Origin: Haloplanus natans DSM 17983
Lineage (GTDB): Archaea > Halobacteriota > Halobacteria > Halobacteriales > Haloferacaceae
NCBI RefSeq assembly: GCF_000427685.1
Contig: NZ_KE386573.1
Span: forward strand, 930,001 to 994,000
Length of the DNA stretch: 64,000 nt
Direction: 5' to 3'
The notes beneath the pieces are model-generated. The model had not been told where the DNA came from. It did not search any database and saw only the letters and a program-made list of their open reading frames with translations. Position 1 is the stretch's first letter; each line of letters begins with the position of its first letter. The translations under genes were made by a program, and so were the position numbers. Positions 9,112 through 16,559 of the stretch are shown in pieces.

Positions 9112-9471
9112 ATGTCAGAGGCACAAACAGTCAGCAGTGACCCCGGCATCGTTCGCGACCTCACCGCGTTCCAGCACAACATCCTCGTTATTCTCGCCGA
9201 GGAACCCATGTACGGTCTGGCGATCAAACGCCAGCTCGAGGAGTACTACGGCACCGAAGTCAACCACGGCCGCCTGTACCCCAACCTCGACAGCCTCGTC
9301 GACATGGGCCTCGTCGAGAAGAGCGAACTCGACAAGCGGACGAACCAGTACGAACTCACCGAGGACGGCCACGAAGCGGTCCTCAACCGGATGAACTGGG
9401 TGCTCTCGAAGTTCGTCACCGACGACGATCGGGCCGAGTCGGTCCGCGATCTCGTCGACGCGCAGGGCTGA
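9112..9471 (+). CDS. PadR-family winged-helix transcriptional regulator
   Basis: The 119-residue protein is a small DNA-binding regulator. The winged helix-turn-helix is readable as FQHNILVILAEEPMYGLAIK, then the recognition region RQLEEYYGTEVNHGRLYPNL and the wing RTNQYELTEDG. This is the PadR pattern (GYxI..L......V..G.LYP.L..L...G); haloarchaeal homologues include the phage phiH1 repressor-like proteins. No effector domain follows. The 3' end overlaps the converging gene by 56 bases. The regulated target is not evident; an autoregulatory site at its own TATA box would be typical. Confidence 0.88.
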   Translation: MSEAQTVSSDPGIVRDLTAFQHNILVILAEEPMYGLAIKRQLEEYYGTEVNHGRLYPNLDSLVDMGLVEKSELDKRTNQYELTEDGHEAVLNRMNWVLSKFVTDDDRAESVRDLVDAQG

Positions 9472-10015
9472 ACTCGGGCATCGGCGTTTCCGTTACGGTG
9501 AAGACGTGTTCGAGCGACTGCTCTACCGCGTCCCGCTGGTCGTCGCTCGGCCACGCGTTCCGGGGGAAGTACTCCGTCAGAAACTCCGCCAGCTCCGCCG
9601 CCGTCGCCGTCTCCACCCGCCGGGTGTAGTGATTCCCCATGAAGTCGGCGAACGCCCGGGCGTTGGCGGCGTGGACCTCGCCGGCCCGCTCGGCCACCCG
9701 CTCGACCACCGCGGCGTTGTGGGCCTCCACTTCGTCCCACGCCTCGGGGTCGCCACTCCCCGAGAGCGGTACCTCGACTGCCCGGTCCGTATCCTCGATC
9801 CGATCCATCCGGGCCCTGTTGCCGTCGAGCCACTCCGCCGGATGTAGGACGAGCGTGTCGTCGCTCTCGCGGATGCGCGCCGTGAAGCCGTGTTCGGCGA
9901 GCCGTTCCTCCCGGTCCCGTTCGTAGGCCGCCGCTTCGGCGTCGTCGACCGCCCGGCGGGCGAGTCGGGTCAGTCGCTCCGCCGCCGTGACGACCTCTCG
10001 TGGCAGATCAGTCAT
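9416..10015 (-). CDS. conserved haloarchaeal protein of the rnhA operon
   Basis: The 199-residue soluble, charged, mostly helical protein follows rnhA with an 8-base overlap, so the two are translationally coupled. It resembles the haloarchaeal family annotated as rnhA operon protein (DUF7108 by memory). No catalytic motif is evident. The C-terminal 30 residues are basic and run 56 bases into the converging PadR gene, so the end of this protein is less conserved than the rest. A role alongside RNase HI is suggested only by its position. Confidence 0.75.
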   Translation of the reverse strand: MTDLPREVVTAAERLTRLARRAVDDAEAAAYERDREERLAEHGFTARIRESDDTLVLHPAEWLDGNRARMDRIEDTDRAVEVPLSGSGDPEAWDEVEAHNAAVVERVAERAGEVHAANARAFADFMGNHYTRRVETATAAELAEFLTEYFPRNAWPSDDQRDAVEQSLEHVFTVTETPMPEFSPARRRDRGPTRPDRRR

Positions 10016-10601
10016 CGTCGAGCGCCTCGTTTGCCAGCCCGTCCGCGCGGTCGTTTATTTCCCGCGGGACGTGTTCCAGCGACCAGCGGTCGAACGAATC
10101 GAGCAACTCCCGCACCCGGACGCGTCGCTCGCGCAGGTCCGGGTCGTTCGTGTTCCACTCCCCCCGAACCTGTTTGACGATCAGCTCCGAGTCGCCCCGT
10201 ACGTCCACCTCGTCGAAGCCGTGGTCCCGGGCCACCGAAAGCGCCCGGATCAGCGCCTCGTACTCCGCGCGGTTGTTCGTCGTCCGCCCGATTGTCTCGC
10301 TCCCCTCGTCGGCGATGCCGTCGCCCGTGACGATGACCCAGCCCACCGCACCCGGGCCGGGGTTGCCGCGGCTTGCCCCGTCGAAGTAGACGTGTGCCCG
10401 GCCGCTCGATTCGGCCAGCAGGGCGGTCAGGTCCGTCGGCCGCGCGCCCTGGACGACCACCGAGTCGTCGTAGGCGACCGCGACCGCGTCGCCGCGTTCG
10501 GCGCGCCAGCGCTCGTGTTCCGTGTTCCCCGCCGCCACGTCGACGCCGGCGTCTTCCAGCCGGCGGCGCGCAGTCGCGGGATCGCAGTCGATCGTCGGCA
10601 T
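10008..10601 (-). CDS. rnhA: ribonuclease HI with N-terminal extension
   Basis: RNase HI removes RNA from RNA-DNA hybrids. The catalytic acidic residues are visible in VYFDGASRGNPGPG, NNRAEYEAL, VRGDSELIV and NDRADGLANEAL, and WSLEHVPR precedes the last Asp. About 65 residues precede the catalytic domain, a feature of haloarchaeal RNase HI proteins. I chose ATG 10599-10601 (MPTIDCD); the frame opens further upstream with family-unlike residues. It leads a two-gene unit with the downstream rnhA operon protein. Confidence 0.92.
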   Translation of the reverse strand: MPTIDCDPATARRRLEDAGVDVAAGNTEHERWRAERGDAVAVAYDDSVVVQGARPTDLTALLAESSGRAHVYFDGASRGNPGPGAVGWVIVTGDGIADEGSETIGRTTNNRAEYEALIRALSVARDHGFDEVDVRGDSELIVKQVRGEWNTNDPDLRERRVRVRELLDSFDRWSLEHVPREINDRADGLANEALDDD

Positions 10602-10706
10602 TACCGCGTCTTGGGCGGAGCCGTTCATAGGGGTTGTCGTCCGCCGCGACACACCGGCGCCCGAGTTCGAAGACCCTTTTTGATCCGTTTCGAAACTCCC
10701 CTACCG

Positions 10707-11573
10707 ATGGATGCCGCCCAGCCCTCCCGTTCCATCGAGACCGTTCGCATAGATAGCCACCGTCGCGTCGCGTACGCCGAGTACGGCGACCCCGCGGGCC
10801 GCGCCGTCCTCTTTTTCCACGGAACGCCGGGTTCACACCGGCTCGGCCGCCTGTTCGTCGACGCCGCGCGACGCCACGGCGTCCGGCTACTGGCTCCCGA
10901 CCGCCCCGGCTACGGCGACTCGTCCCCGTGGCCGGAGCGCGATCTGACCGACACCGGCGCGTTCGTCGCGCCCGTCCTCGACGACGCCGGCGTGGATCGC
11001 GCCGGCGTCGTCGGCTTCTCAGGCGGCGGCCCACACGCGCTCGCGCTCGCTGCGACACACGGCGACCGCGTCACGTCGGTCGACATCGTCGCCGGCGCGA
11101 CCCCGCCGTCTGCTCCGCCACCGACGCCCCCTGCCCAACGCCTCCTCTGCCGACTCGCGTCGACGACGCCGCGTCTCCTGTCGGGCTTTCTCAGCACGGG
11201 GGCGTGGCTCGCAATCCACGTCTCCCCGGCCGTCGTCACCGCCCAGTACACCGACGCGACGGACCGCGCGGCGCTTCCCGACGAGGTGGCGACGGTCGTC
11301 GCCCGGGACTTCGCCGACGCGGTGACGGCGTCCGGCCGTGGCACGATCACCGAACTCCGACTGCTGGCGTCGCCGTGGGACCTTCCGCTCGCGGCGGTCG
11401 ACCACCCGGTTCGTCTCCGGCACGGCGTCCGCGATGCGAACGTACCGATCGACGGCGCCCGCGCCCTCCGCGATCGCCTCCCCGACGCTCGGCTGACCGC
11501 GGTCGACGACGCGGATCACCTCACTTCACTGCTCCGGAGTCGTGAGTCGGTCGTTGCACGCCACGCCGAGTGA
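10707..11573 (+). CDS. alpha/beta-fold hydrolase
   Basis: The 288-residue protein has the alpha/beta hydrolase order: the oxyanion-hole motif FFHGTPGSHR, DRPGYGDSS, the nucleophile elbow GFSGGGPHAL with the catalytic Ser, an Asp candidate in HGVRDANVP, and the catalytic His in DDADHLTSL. Substrate cannot be inferred; esterases, lipases and haloperoxidase-like enzymes share this pattern. The ATG at 10707 follows a T-rich TATA-like run at about 10675-10683. It is divergent from rnhA with about 105 bases between starts. Confidence 0.88.
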   Translation: MDAAQPSRSIETVRIDSHRRVAYAEYGDPAGRAVLFFHGTPGSHRLGRLFVDAARRHGVRLLAPDRPGYGDSSPWPERDLTDTGAFVAPVLDDAGVDRAGVVGFSGGGPHALALAATHGDRVTSVDIVAGATPPSAPPPTPPAQRLLCRLASTTPRLLSGFLSTGAWLAIHVSPAVVTAQYTDATDRAALPDEVATVVARDFADAVTASGRGTITELRLLASPWDLPLAAVDHPVRLRHGVRDANVPIDGARALRDRLPDARLTAVDDADHLTSLLRSRESVVARHAE

Positions 11574-11727
11574 CGAAACGGTCCGGTCACGCCGAGCGCG
11601 ACTCCCGCCCACGGTCGGCGCGTTCGGCGCCTGTCTCCGCCCCGTTCGTCGTCTACGTCCGCCGGCGCCTCCGGACGGTCGGCCACTGCATATCGTCCTT
11701 TTTTATAATTCTCCGCCGTGTGTATAG

Positions 11728-12418
11728 GGTCGCGTTAAGTTAGAGGATGAGGCGTTCGATTTCTGAGTGTCTATGGCAGAATCCGAACGCCTCAGCGAGT
11801 GTATCGAGTGGATCGACTTGTCGTTTGTGGAGCGCAAGCGGACTCCCGAGTGGGCGATTCAAGTGGGCATCCGGTGTCATCTCGCCGGCATGTCAACGAG
11901 AGATGCCAGTCAGTTTCTCGATGAGTTGGGAGTCCAACGTAGTCACGTCGCGGTTCACAACTGGGTGCATAAGGCTGATCTACAGCCGATTTCGACGGTG
12001 AGTGCGGATCAACTTGCGGTCGACGAGAAGGTGATCCGCATCAACGGCGACGACTACTGGCTGTACGGTGCCGTTGATCCCGAAACGAACGATATCCTGC
12101 AGTTTAGGCTGTTTCCGACGACGACGAAACAGACAACGCGATGGTTTCTGGCCGAGCTGCATCGGCAATATCGGCTCGATGGCGTCGAGTTCCTCGTCGA
12201 CGATGCCGATTATCTAGTGAACGTTCTCGACGAAGACGGCTACCGATTCCGGATGATTTCACACGGGAATCGGAATGCTATCGAACGTGTCTTTTGGGAG
12301 ATAGAACGACGAACCTCCTCGTTTGCAACTAGTTTTAGCCATGTCGAACCGCAGACAGCAGAATCGTGGCTCCAAGCCCTCGCCGTCCGGCACAATTCAC
12401 GCCAAAGTTAACGCGACC
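11728..12418 (+). mobile_element. complete IS6-family insertion sequence
   Basis: The element is 691 bp with terminal inverted repeats that begin GGTCGCGTTAA and continue one mismatch later with TT. It holds one transposase gene. The flanking 8-mers (GTGTATAG on the left, GTGTCCCA on the right) share only GTGT, so a target duplication is not evident. That suggests an old insertion, rearranged flanks or a boundary a few bases off. A methyltransferase-like coding remnant begins just to its right. Confidence 0.8.
11773..12411 (+). CDS. IS6-family DDE transposase
   Basis: The 212-residue transposase has an N-terminal helix-turn-helix (residues about 22-65, including AGMSTRDASQFLDELGV and the VHNWVHKADL signature) and a DDE catalytic core. 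The acidic residues are seen in AVDEKVIRINGDDYWLYGAVD, FLVDDADYL and IERVFWEIERRTSSF. The frame is uninterrupted and the length is normal for haloarchaeal IS6 elements, so it may be active. An upstream ATG at 11767 adds two residues. Confidence 0.9.
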   Translation: MAESERLSECIEWIDLSFVERKRTPEWAIQVGIRCHLAGMSTRDASQFLDELGVQRSHVAVHNWVHKADLQPISTVSADQLAVDEKVIRINGDDYWLYGAVDPETNDILQFRLFPTTTKQTTRWFLAELHRQYRLDGVEFLVDDADYLVNVLDEDGYRFRMISHGNRNAIERVFWEIERRTSSFATSFSHVEPQTAESWLQALAVRHNSRQS

Positions 12419-12455
12419 GTGTCCCACGGCGAGGGAATCGGCGGCGTGCGGACGA

Positions 12456-12614
12456 TCACCGCACGACCGCCCAGAACCGGCGGGTCCGGGGCACCTTCGC
12501 CATCAACGACGGCCGACTGCTGTCGAGGGGTTCGTCGTCGTCGTCGCTGCCCGGTTCGAGGATGTGACGCACGTCGAACCCGGCGTCGACGAGGGCGTCG
12601 TGGAGGTTGCTCAC
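12456..12614 (-). pseudogene. probable C-terminal remnant of a SAM-dependent methyltransferase
   Basis: A 52-residue frame starts at GTG 12614 and reads LHDALVDAGFDVRHILEPGS, then an acidic stretch, then LMAKVPRTRRFWAVVR. This looks like the last third of a haloarchaeal class I methyltransferase (a final alpha helix and beta hairpin after the EPG motif). An in-frame stop precedes the GTG by about 24 bases and no SAM-binding region is present. The IS6 element abuts it. It may be a decayed gene or a coincidentally short protein. Confidence 0.5.
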
Positions 12615-12673
12615 CGCCGTCCTGGCGCGGGGATTTCAAAACCCTTAACGCCGTCTCGCAGGTAGCGTCCGGT

Positions 12674-12748
12674 AGCGGGATGGGATAGCCAGGAGATTCC
12701 GCCGGGCTCATAACCCGGAGATCGGTAGTTCAAATCTACCTCCCGCTA
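12674..12748 (+). tRNA. initiator tRNA-Met (CAT)
   Basis: The 75-nt gene folds as a standard cloverleaf without intron. The acceptor stem pairs AGCGGGA with TCCCGCT, so the first pair is A1-U72, and the anticodon stem has three consecutive G-C pairs ahead of the CTCATAA loop. Both traits mark the archaeal initiator rather than elongator Met tRNA. The T arm is GGTAGTTCAAATCTACC and the discriminator is A. CCA is not encoded. The 3' end is duplicated downstream. Confidence 0.95.
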
Positions 12749-12856
12749 TTGTTCGGCCGACAACTGCGACCGAACGACCGCTCAGTAGATTTGAACTATG
12801 GAGTGAAGCGAACGGAGTGAGCGAAACGACCGTAGTTCAAATCTACCTCCCGCTAT
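12725..12856 (+). repeat. duplicated 3' end of tRNA-Met (candidate attachment site)
   Basis: The last 24 bases of the tRNA plus one flanking base (12725-12749) recur exactly at 12832-12856, 107 bases downstream. Between them at about 12785-12799 is the T-arm sequence in inverse orientation, and a further imperfect inverse copy is near 12911-12923. Exact duplication of a tRNA 3' half is the usual scar of integrase-mediated insertion. Here the two copies enclose only about 80 bases, so any element has gone or the copy arose by local duplication. Confidence 0.7.
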
Positions 12857-12954
12857 CTTCGAGCGGACTCCGCGCCCGAGGAGTGAGCCGTCCACTCGAA
12901 CGTCTCTCAGTGGATTTGAACTAAGAAGTGACACGAACGGATCGACCCGGTCGC

Positions 12955-13113
12955 TCACCACAGTCCGTCGTTTTCGCCCTGCTCCGTCCGGCCCAGATAC
13001 GCATAACAGTTCGGGCACTGGATGGGCCGGGCGCCGTGCCGGTCGGGTTCGCCGAGAAATCGGGTGTGGGAGTAGCCTCGCCCGCACTCCGCACAGGTCA
13101 CGATGACGACCAC
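12955..13113 (-). CDS. 52-residue zinc-ribbon protein
   Basis: A small frame opens with GTG at 13111-13113 (a second GTG at 13101 would shorten it by four residues) and ends TGA at 12955. It contains two CxxC knuckles, CAEC at 7-10 and CPNC about 25 residues later, separated by a polar loop, which predicts one bound zinc ion. The last residues are NDGLW. Two-knuckle proteins of this size are common in haloarchaea and usually of unknown role. It lies 34 bases upstream of the start-distal end of the next minus-strand gene's neighbourhood and converges on the tRNA duplication. Confidence 0.65.
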   Translation of the reverse strand: MVVIVTCAECGRGYSHTRFLGEPDRHGARPIQCPNCYAYLGRTEQGENDGLW

Positions 13114-13147
13114 ACCGACCCGAATCGCCGCGGCCCCTTGGAGGTGT

Positions 13148-13894
13148 CTATCCGTCTTCTTCGTCCTCGCTCGTCGGCCGCACGAGGTTCGCGAGCGTGA
13201 CGAGCACGCCGAATACCCAGCCGACGGGCACCGCGAAGCCGCCCCACATCGCGACGTACGCGAACCCGGCGAGTTCGAACCGCTGGCGGAGCAGGGTGTT
13301 CAGGTTCCGGTAGGTGAGGGCGTTGTCGAGAAGCCAGATGGCGAGCGTCTCGCTCCGCGGGAAGACGACGGTGGCGAGGGCCGGCGAGTAGAGTGCGGCC
13401 ACCACGGGCGGGAGGAAGACGGCCACGACGGCGAAGGGGTAGGCGATCAGGACGGTTACGACGCGTCCCCCGAGCCACCGAAAAACGAGGGCGAGCATCG
13501 TCGAGACGACGGCGACGGTGCCCGCGGCGGCGACGGCGAAAAAGCCCTCGGCCGAGAATCGAACCCGCGCGAGCGCGGTCAAGGCACCCCAGACGACGAT
13601 GGCGAGGACGACGGTGCCGACGGCGCCGAGGCGGGTCGCGGTCCGGTCGAATCGGCGGACGTGGAACCGGACGAGCAGCCCGAGGACGGCCAGCGGATAG
13701 CCGACGAGGAGCCCGAGCGCCCCGACGGCCGCCCACGCGCGGTACATCGCGCGCTCGCGCGTTGTCTCCGCCGTCCACCGGGAGACGACGGGATGAGAGT
13801 CGCGTAGCTGCGGGAAGAGCAGCGCCATCCAGAGGCCGTGGAGTCGCCGCAGGTCGTAGCCGATGTCGGCGACGAGGCTCAGTACCGTACCCAT
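13148..13894 (-). CDS. multi-pass membrane protein, function unknown
   Basis: The 248-residue protein has a soluble N-terminal 50 residues (MGTVLSLVADIGYDLRRLHG), then about five to six hydrophobic segments (roughly 53-72, 87-108, 117-140, 145-168, 208-232) and ends in an acidic tail (SEDEEDG). I do not recognise a family. Alternating Arg-rich loops suggest the inside-positive rule holds with the N-terminus cytoplasmic. The gene stands alone; the nearest minus-strand neighbour is the zinc-ribbon ORF downstream. Confidence 0.7.
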   Translation of the reverse strand: MGTVLSLVADIGYDLRRLHGLWMALLFPQLRDSHPVVSRWTAETTRERAMYRAWAAVGALGLLVGYPLAVLGLLVRFHVRRFDRTATRLGAVGTVVLAIVVWGALTALARVRFSAEGFFAVAAAGTVAVVSTMLALVFRWLGGRVVTVLIAYPFAVVAVFLPPVVAALYSPALATVVFPRSETLAIWLLDNALTYRNLNTLLRQRFELAGFAYVAMWGGFAVPVGWVFGVLVTLANLVRPTSEDEEDG

Positions 13895-13957
13895 CGGCCC
13901 TCGATTCGGCGGGGCGGAGTGTTAACGGTTCGGAGTCGCCTCGCCCGATCGGTCCTC

Positions 13958-14037
13958 ATAGGGGTTATCGTAACTGTCCAGAGATTCTCGCCGGACCGTC
14001 CCGGCGAGAATCTCTGATGACTTCCGATAATCCCTAT
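13958..14037. repeat. nested palindromic element, copy A (80 bp)
   Basis: Outer arms ATAGGGGTTATCG and CGATAATCCCTAT pair with one mismatch. An inner arm of 15 bases, AGAGATTCTCGCCGG, pairs perfectly with its partner across a 6-base loop. It shares the two-tier architecture, length and end sequence of copies B, C and D but has a different inner stem sequence. It lies upstream of the membrane-protein gene and ahead of the CBS pseudogene, so unlike the other copies it is not fused to a visible intact stop codon. Confidence 0.75.
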
Positions 14038-14119
14038 CGGAAGGTGGTACCGATCGGCTAGTATCTATGATCAGTGAGACAACACATATGCGTTATCGTA
14101 TCGACAACCACCGTCCACG

Positions 14120-14368
14120 ATTCGGAGCGCTACGGACATCGCTGATATCGTCTCGGACGACTACGCCGCGGTCACGCCCGAAACGCGCGCCTCGAAGCTC
14201 GTCGGGGCGTTCGACGATCCGGCCGTCACGGGCGTCGTGATTCGGGGCGACGAGTTCGAGGGTGTCGTCATCCGCCGACGGATCGCCACCTCCCACCACT
14301 AACCGGGGGAGAAGGTCGGGTCGCTGGCCCATCGCATCCCCCAGCTCGCGCCGGACGAGGAGTTCTGA
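14120..14368 (+). pseudogene. decayed CBS-domain protein
   Basis: The reading frame gives ADIVSDDYAAVTPETRASKL, then VGAFDDPAVTGVVIRGDEFE and GVVIRRRIATSHH, an in-frame TAA, then PGEKVGSLAHRIPQLAPDEEF and TGA. This is the first CBS repeat of a haloarchaeal CBS-domain family, in which the position of the TAA is normally Gln, so CAA has become TAA. No start codon is in frame before it, and the rest of the roughly 380-residue family is missing. It is a clear gene remnant of about 83 codons. Confidence 0.8.
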
Positions 14369-14462
14369 CCCGTCGCTTCGGGTGGAGGGTGCCGGAGGGC
14401 TGATCCGACCGGCGGGAGCGACCGATACGTTGAACTTATTCTGACCCGTTAGATTCGACGGA

Positions 14463-15113
14463 ATGATGCTTCCGACACACGCCATCGCGGGGATGGTCCT
14501 CGCCCTCCCGGTGGCGTACGCCCGCCCGGAGTTCGCCGCCGTGGCGCTCGCGGCCGGATTCGTCGGCGGCGTGGTGCCCGACCTCGACCTCTACGCCGGC
14601 CACCGGAAGACGCTCCACTATCCGGTGTACTACGCGCCGCTGGCGGGGGGTGCGCTCTTGCTCGCGGCGTGGCATCCGACGACGGTCACCGTCGGCGCCG
14701 CGTTCGCCCTCGCCGGTGCGGCCGCCCACAGCGCCGCCGACGCCTTCGGTGGCGGCCTCGAACTCCGGCCGTGGGAGGCCACCTCCGATCGGGCCGTCTA
14801 CGATCACCACCGTGGCCGGTGGATCGCCCCCCGGCGGTGGGTGCGGTACGACGGCTCGCCGGGTGACCTTCTGCTCGCCGTTTCGCTCGCGCTCCCCCTC
14901 CTCGTCACGCTCGACGGCGGCTTCCGGCGAGTCGTGTTCGCCACTCTGGCCGTCGCCGTCGGCTACACCGCCGTCCGGCGCGTCCTCCCACGCCTCGCGG
15001 TCATAGTCGTCGACCGCCTCCTCGCGCCGGTCGTGCCGCCACACCTGTTGTCGTACGTCCCCGCGCGCTACCGGGAGGGGCCACTCCCGGAGACGGTGCT
15101 CGCCGACGACTAG
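14463..15113 (+). CDS. YdjM-like membrane-bound metal-dependent hydrolase
   Basis: The 216-residue protein fits the YdjM/DUF457 family of integral-membrane putative hydrolases. It starts MMLPTHAIAGM, with family motifs PTHA near the N-terminus, VVPDLDLYAGHRKTLHYPV with the conserved Asp/His cluster, and AAHSAADAFGGGLELRPWE with His and Asp. Three to four hydrophobic stretches are seen. A TATA-like run TTGAACTTATT precedes the start by about 30 bases. Substrate is unknown; some homologues respond to LexA in bacteria, but no such link is visible here. It is intact although both flanking genes are decayed. Confidence 0.82.
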   Translation: MMLPTHAIAGMVLALPVAYARPEFAAVALAAGFVGGVVPDLDLYAGHRKTLHYPVYYAPLAGGALLLAAWHPTTVTVGAAFALAGAAAHSAADAFGGGLELRPWEATSDRAVYDHHRGRWIAPRRWVRYDGSPGDLLLAVSLALPLLVTLDGGFRRVVFATLAVAVGYTAVRRVLPRLAVIVVDRLLAPVVPPHLLSYVPARYREGPLPETVLADD

Positions 15114-15195
15114 CCACCTTGGCGGTGTGTGTTCCGTTCCCACGCGCTTGGAACGGCGTCCGCGCTTGATTGCGCCGACGGCCTAACGAGAGGGT

Positions 15196-15515
15196 ACGAA
15201 GATCCTCGTGGCCGTCGACGGTTCCGACGAATCGAACGCCGCGCCTGCCCACGCCATCGACATCGCGGACGCGACCGGCGGCTCGATCTCTTGGACGACG
15301 TCGCGGCCTTCGCCGCCGATCGCGGGCGGACGGCCGAGACGGAACTCCTCTACGGCGCTCCGGTTCGAGAGACCACGACGTTCGCCGAGAGCGAGGGGTT
15401 CGATGCCATCTACGTCGGCCACCGCGGTCGCTCCAAGCGGACCGAACGGCTGGTCGGCAGCGTCGCGAAAGGTATCGTCGAACGGACCGACTGCACCGTG
15501 ACGGTCGTGAGCTGA
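15196..15515 (+). pseudogene. universal stress protein with internal deletion and frameshift
   Basis: The first frame reads TKILVAVDGSDESNAAPAHA and then DIADATGGSI, the start of a UspA domain. It then shifts to a second frame reading DLLDDVAAFAADRGRTAETE, LLYGAPVRETTTFAESEGFD and AIYVGHRGRSKRTERLVGSV, ending TVTVVS and TGA. Compared with the family, the central 45-55 residues (beta 2 to alpha 2) are missing at the junction near 15285-15290. The start codon is also absent. The ATP-binding motif GHRGRSKRTERLVGS remains intact. The stop codon overlaps palindromic element B. Confidence 0.8.
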
Positions 15516-15596
15516 TACGGCTTATTGTGAGCCAGTACCGGTCGTTTGCCGAGACGGTCCGGCGAACCACCGGAACACAGTTACAATACGCCGTAT
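15515..15596. repeat. nested palindromic element, copy B (82 bp)
   Basis: Outer arms ATACGGCTTATTGTGA and TTACAATACGCCGTAT pair with few mismatches. Inner arms CCGGTCGTTTGCC and GGCGAACCACCGG pair with two mismatches. The left end reads CTGATA and the right end CTCATA when read inward. The TGA of the preceding universal-stress pseudogene is part of the CTGATA end. It lies in a convergent gap ahead of the PAC2 stop codon. Confidence 0.8.
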
Positions 15597-15608
15597 GAGG
15601 GGCCGGGC

Positions 15609-16361
15609 TCACTGGAACATCGGGGTCGCGGGCTGTTGTCGGGACTCCTGTTGGTACTGCTGGAGCTGTTCCGCGACCTGCTGCATCTGACGCTGTATCT
15701 CCTCGGCGCGCTCTCGAAGCTCCGTCGTGTCGATGTCAAACGCGACGAGGGGTTCGAGCGCCGTCTCGATGACGGCCTCGGCGGCCCCCGGATCGGGAAT
15801 GTATGGGTTCGAGCGCACGACGAGGATCATCGCGGGTACGTCGGCGTCGTAACACGCCTTGAGGAGCGCGCCTGTCACGCCACCGATCACGCCCGGACCC
15901 TCGGCCAGCGTGACGCCCGCATCGGCCAGTTCCGCCTCCAGCGAGTCGGTCGTCGCGACGCCGACCACCTCGCCGAGTTGGGACTCGGACTCCGCGGGTG
16001 CGCCCGCGAGGAAGACGGCGCGGTCGAACAAGTCCGCCAGCTCCGTCACGACACAGCGACTCAGCGGCCGGAACGCGTTCGGCGGGATCGGCACGTCGCT
16101 CTGGAGGGTCAACACGTCCGGGTTCGTCCCCCCGTAGACACGAACCGGCGACCGAACTCGCCCCTCGTCGAACGACGCGACCGGCGGTACGTCGTCCGAC
16201 GCGATGGTTCCGTAGCGTTCGAGCCCGAGTTGTGTCGTGATCCGGTCGACTGCGATAGAGGCGACCATGCCCAGACCGGGCAGCCCCTCGATGAGCGTCG
16301 CGGAGTCGATCGTACGGTCGGTCGTCCGTTCGAACTGTGTGGGTGAGGAGTCGTGGCTCAC
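15609..16361 (-). CDS. PAC2-family protein (proteasome assembly chaperone-like)
   Basis: The 250-residue protein belongs to the PAC2/DUF75 family, archaeal relatives of eukaryotic proteasome assembly chaperones. Evidence is the N-terminal ATLIEGLPGLGMVASIAVD motif, the mid-region FLAGAP, and the GPGVIGGVTGALLKACYDAD segment, in the usual order. A C-terminal Gln-rich coiled coil (residues about 218-245, QRQMQQVAEQLQQYQQ) is typical of the haloarchaeal form. It follows the tandem universal stress gene on the same strand after about 200 bases. Proteasome involvement is inferred from the family only. Confidence 0.88.
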   Translation of the reverse strand: MSHDSSPTQFERTTDRTIDSATLIEGLPGLGMVASIAVDRITTQLGLERYGTIASDDVPPVASFDEGRVRSPVRVYGGTNPDVLTLQSDVPIPPNAFRPLSRCVVTELADLFDRAVFLAGAPAESESQLGEVVGVATTDSLEAELADAGVTLAEGPGVIGGVTGALLKACYDADVPAMILVVRSNPYIPDPGAAEAVIETALEPLVAFDIDTTELRERAEEIQRQMQQVAEQLQQYQQESRQQPATPMFQ

Positions 16362-16559
16362 GGTTCGACACCGACATCGACGGGCGGCGACTAATGTTTA
16401 CGCCTCCTTGCCACTCGGTGAGAACCCGCCCGCCAGTCGCGGTCGACGACGCGCGTGCCTCGCCCGCCAGCCGTTCGGGTGTGGTGATGACCGCGCGCTC
16501 GCCGCCCGCAAGTACGGTGTCGCCGAAATCGTCGACGTCCACGCCGACCGGCTGTGGCG

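Noticed and set aside
10621-10660. ATAGGGGTTGTCGT near rnhA resembling the left end of copy A
   Set aside because: Only about 13 bases match and no inverse partner follows.
16390-16556. Minus-strand coding-looking stretch between the tandem stress gene and the PAC2 gene
   Set aside because: An open frame containing MDVDDFGDTVLAGGERAVIT runs here, but it continues into the PAC2 gene in another register without a stop and has no known family.
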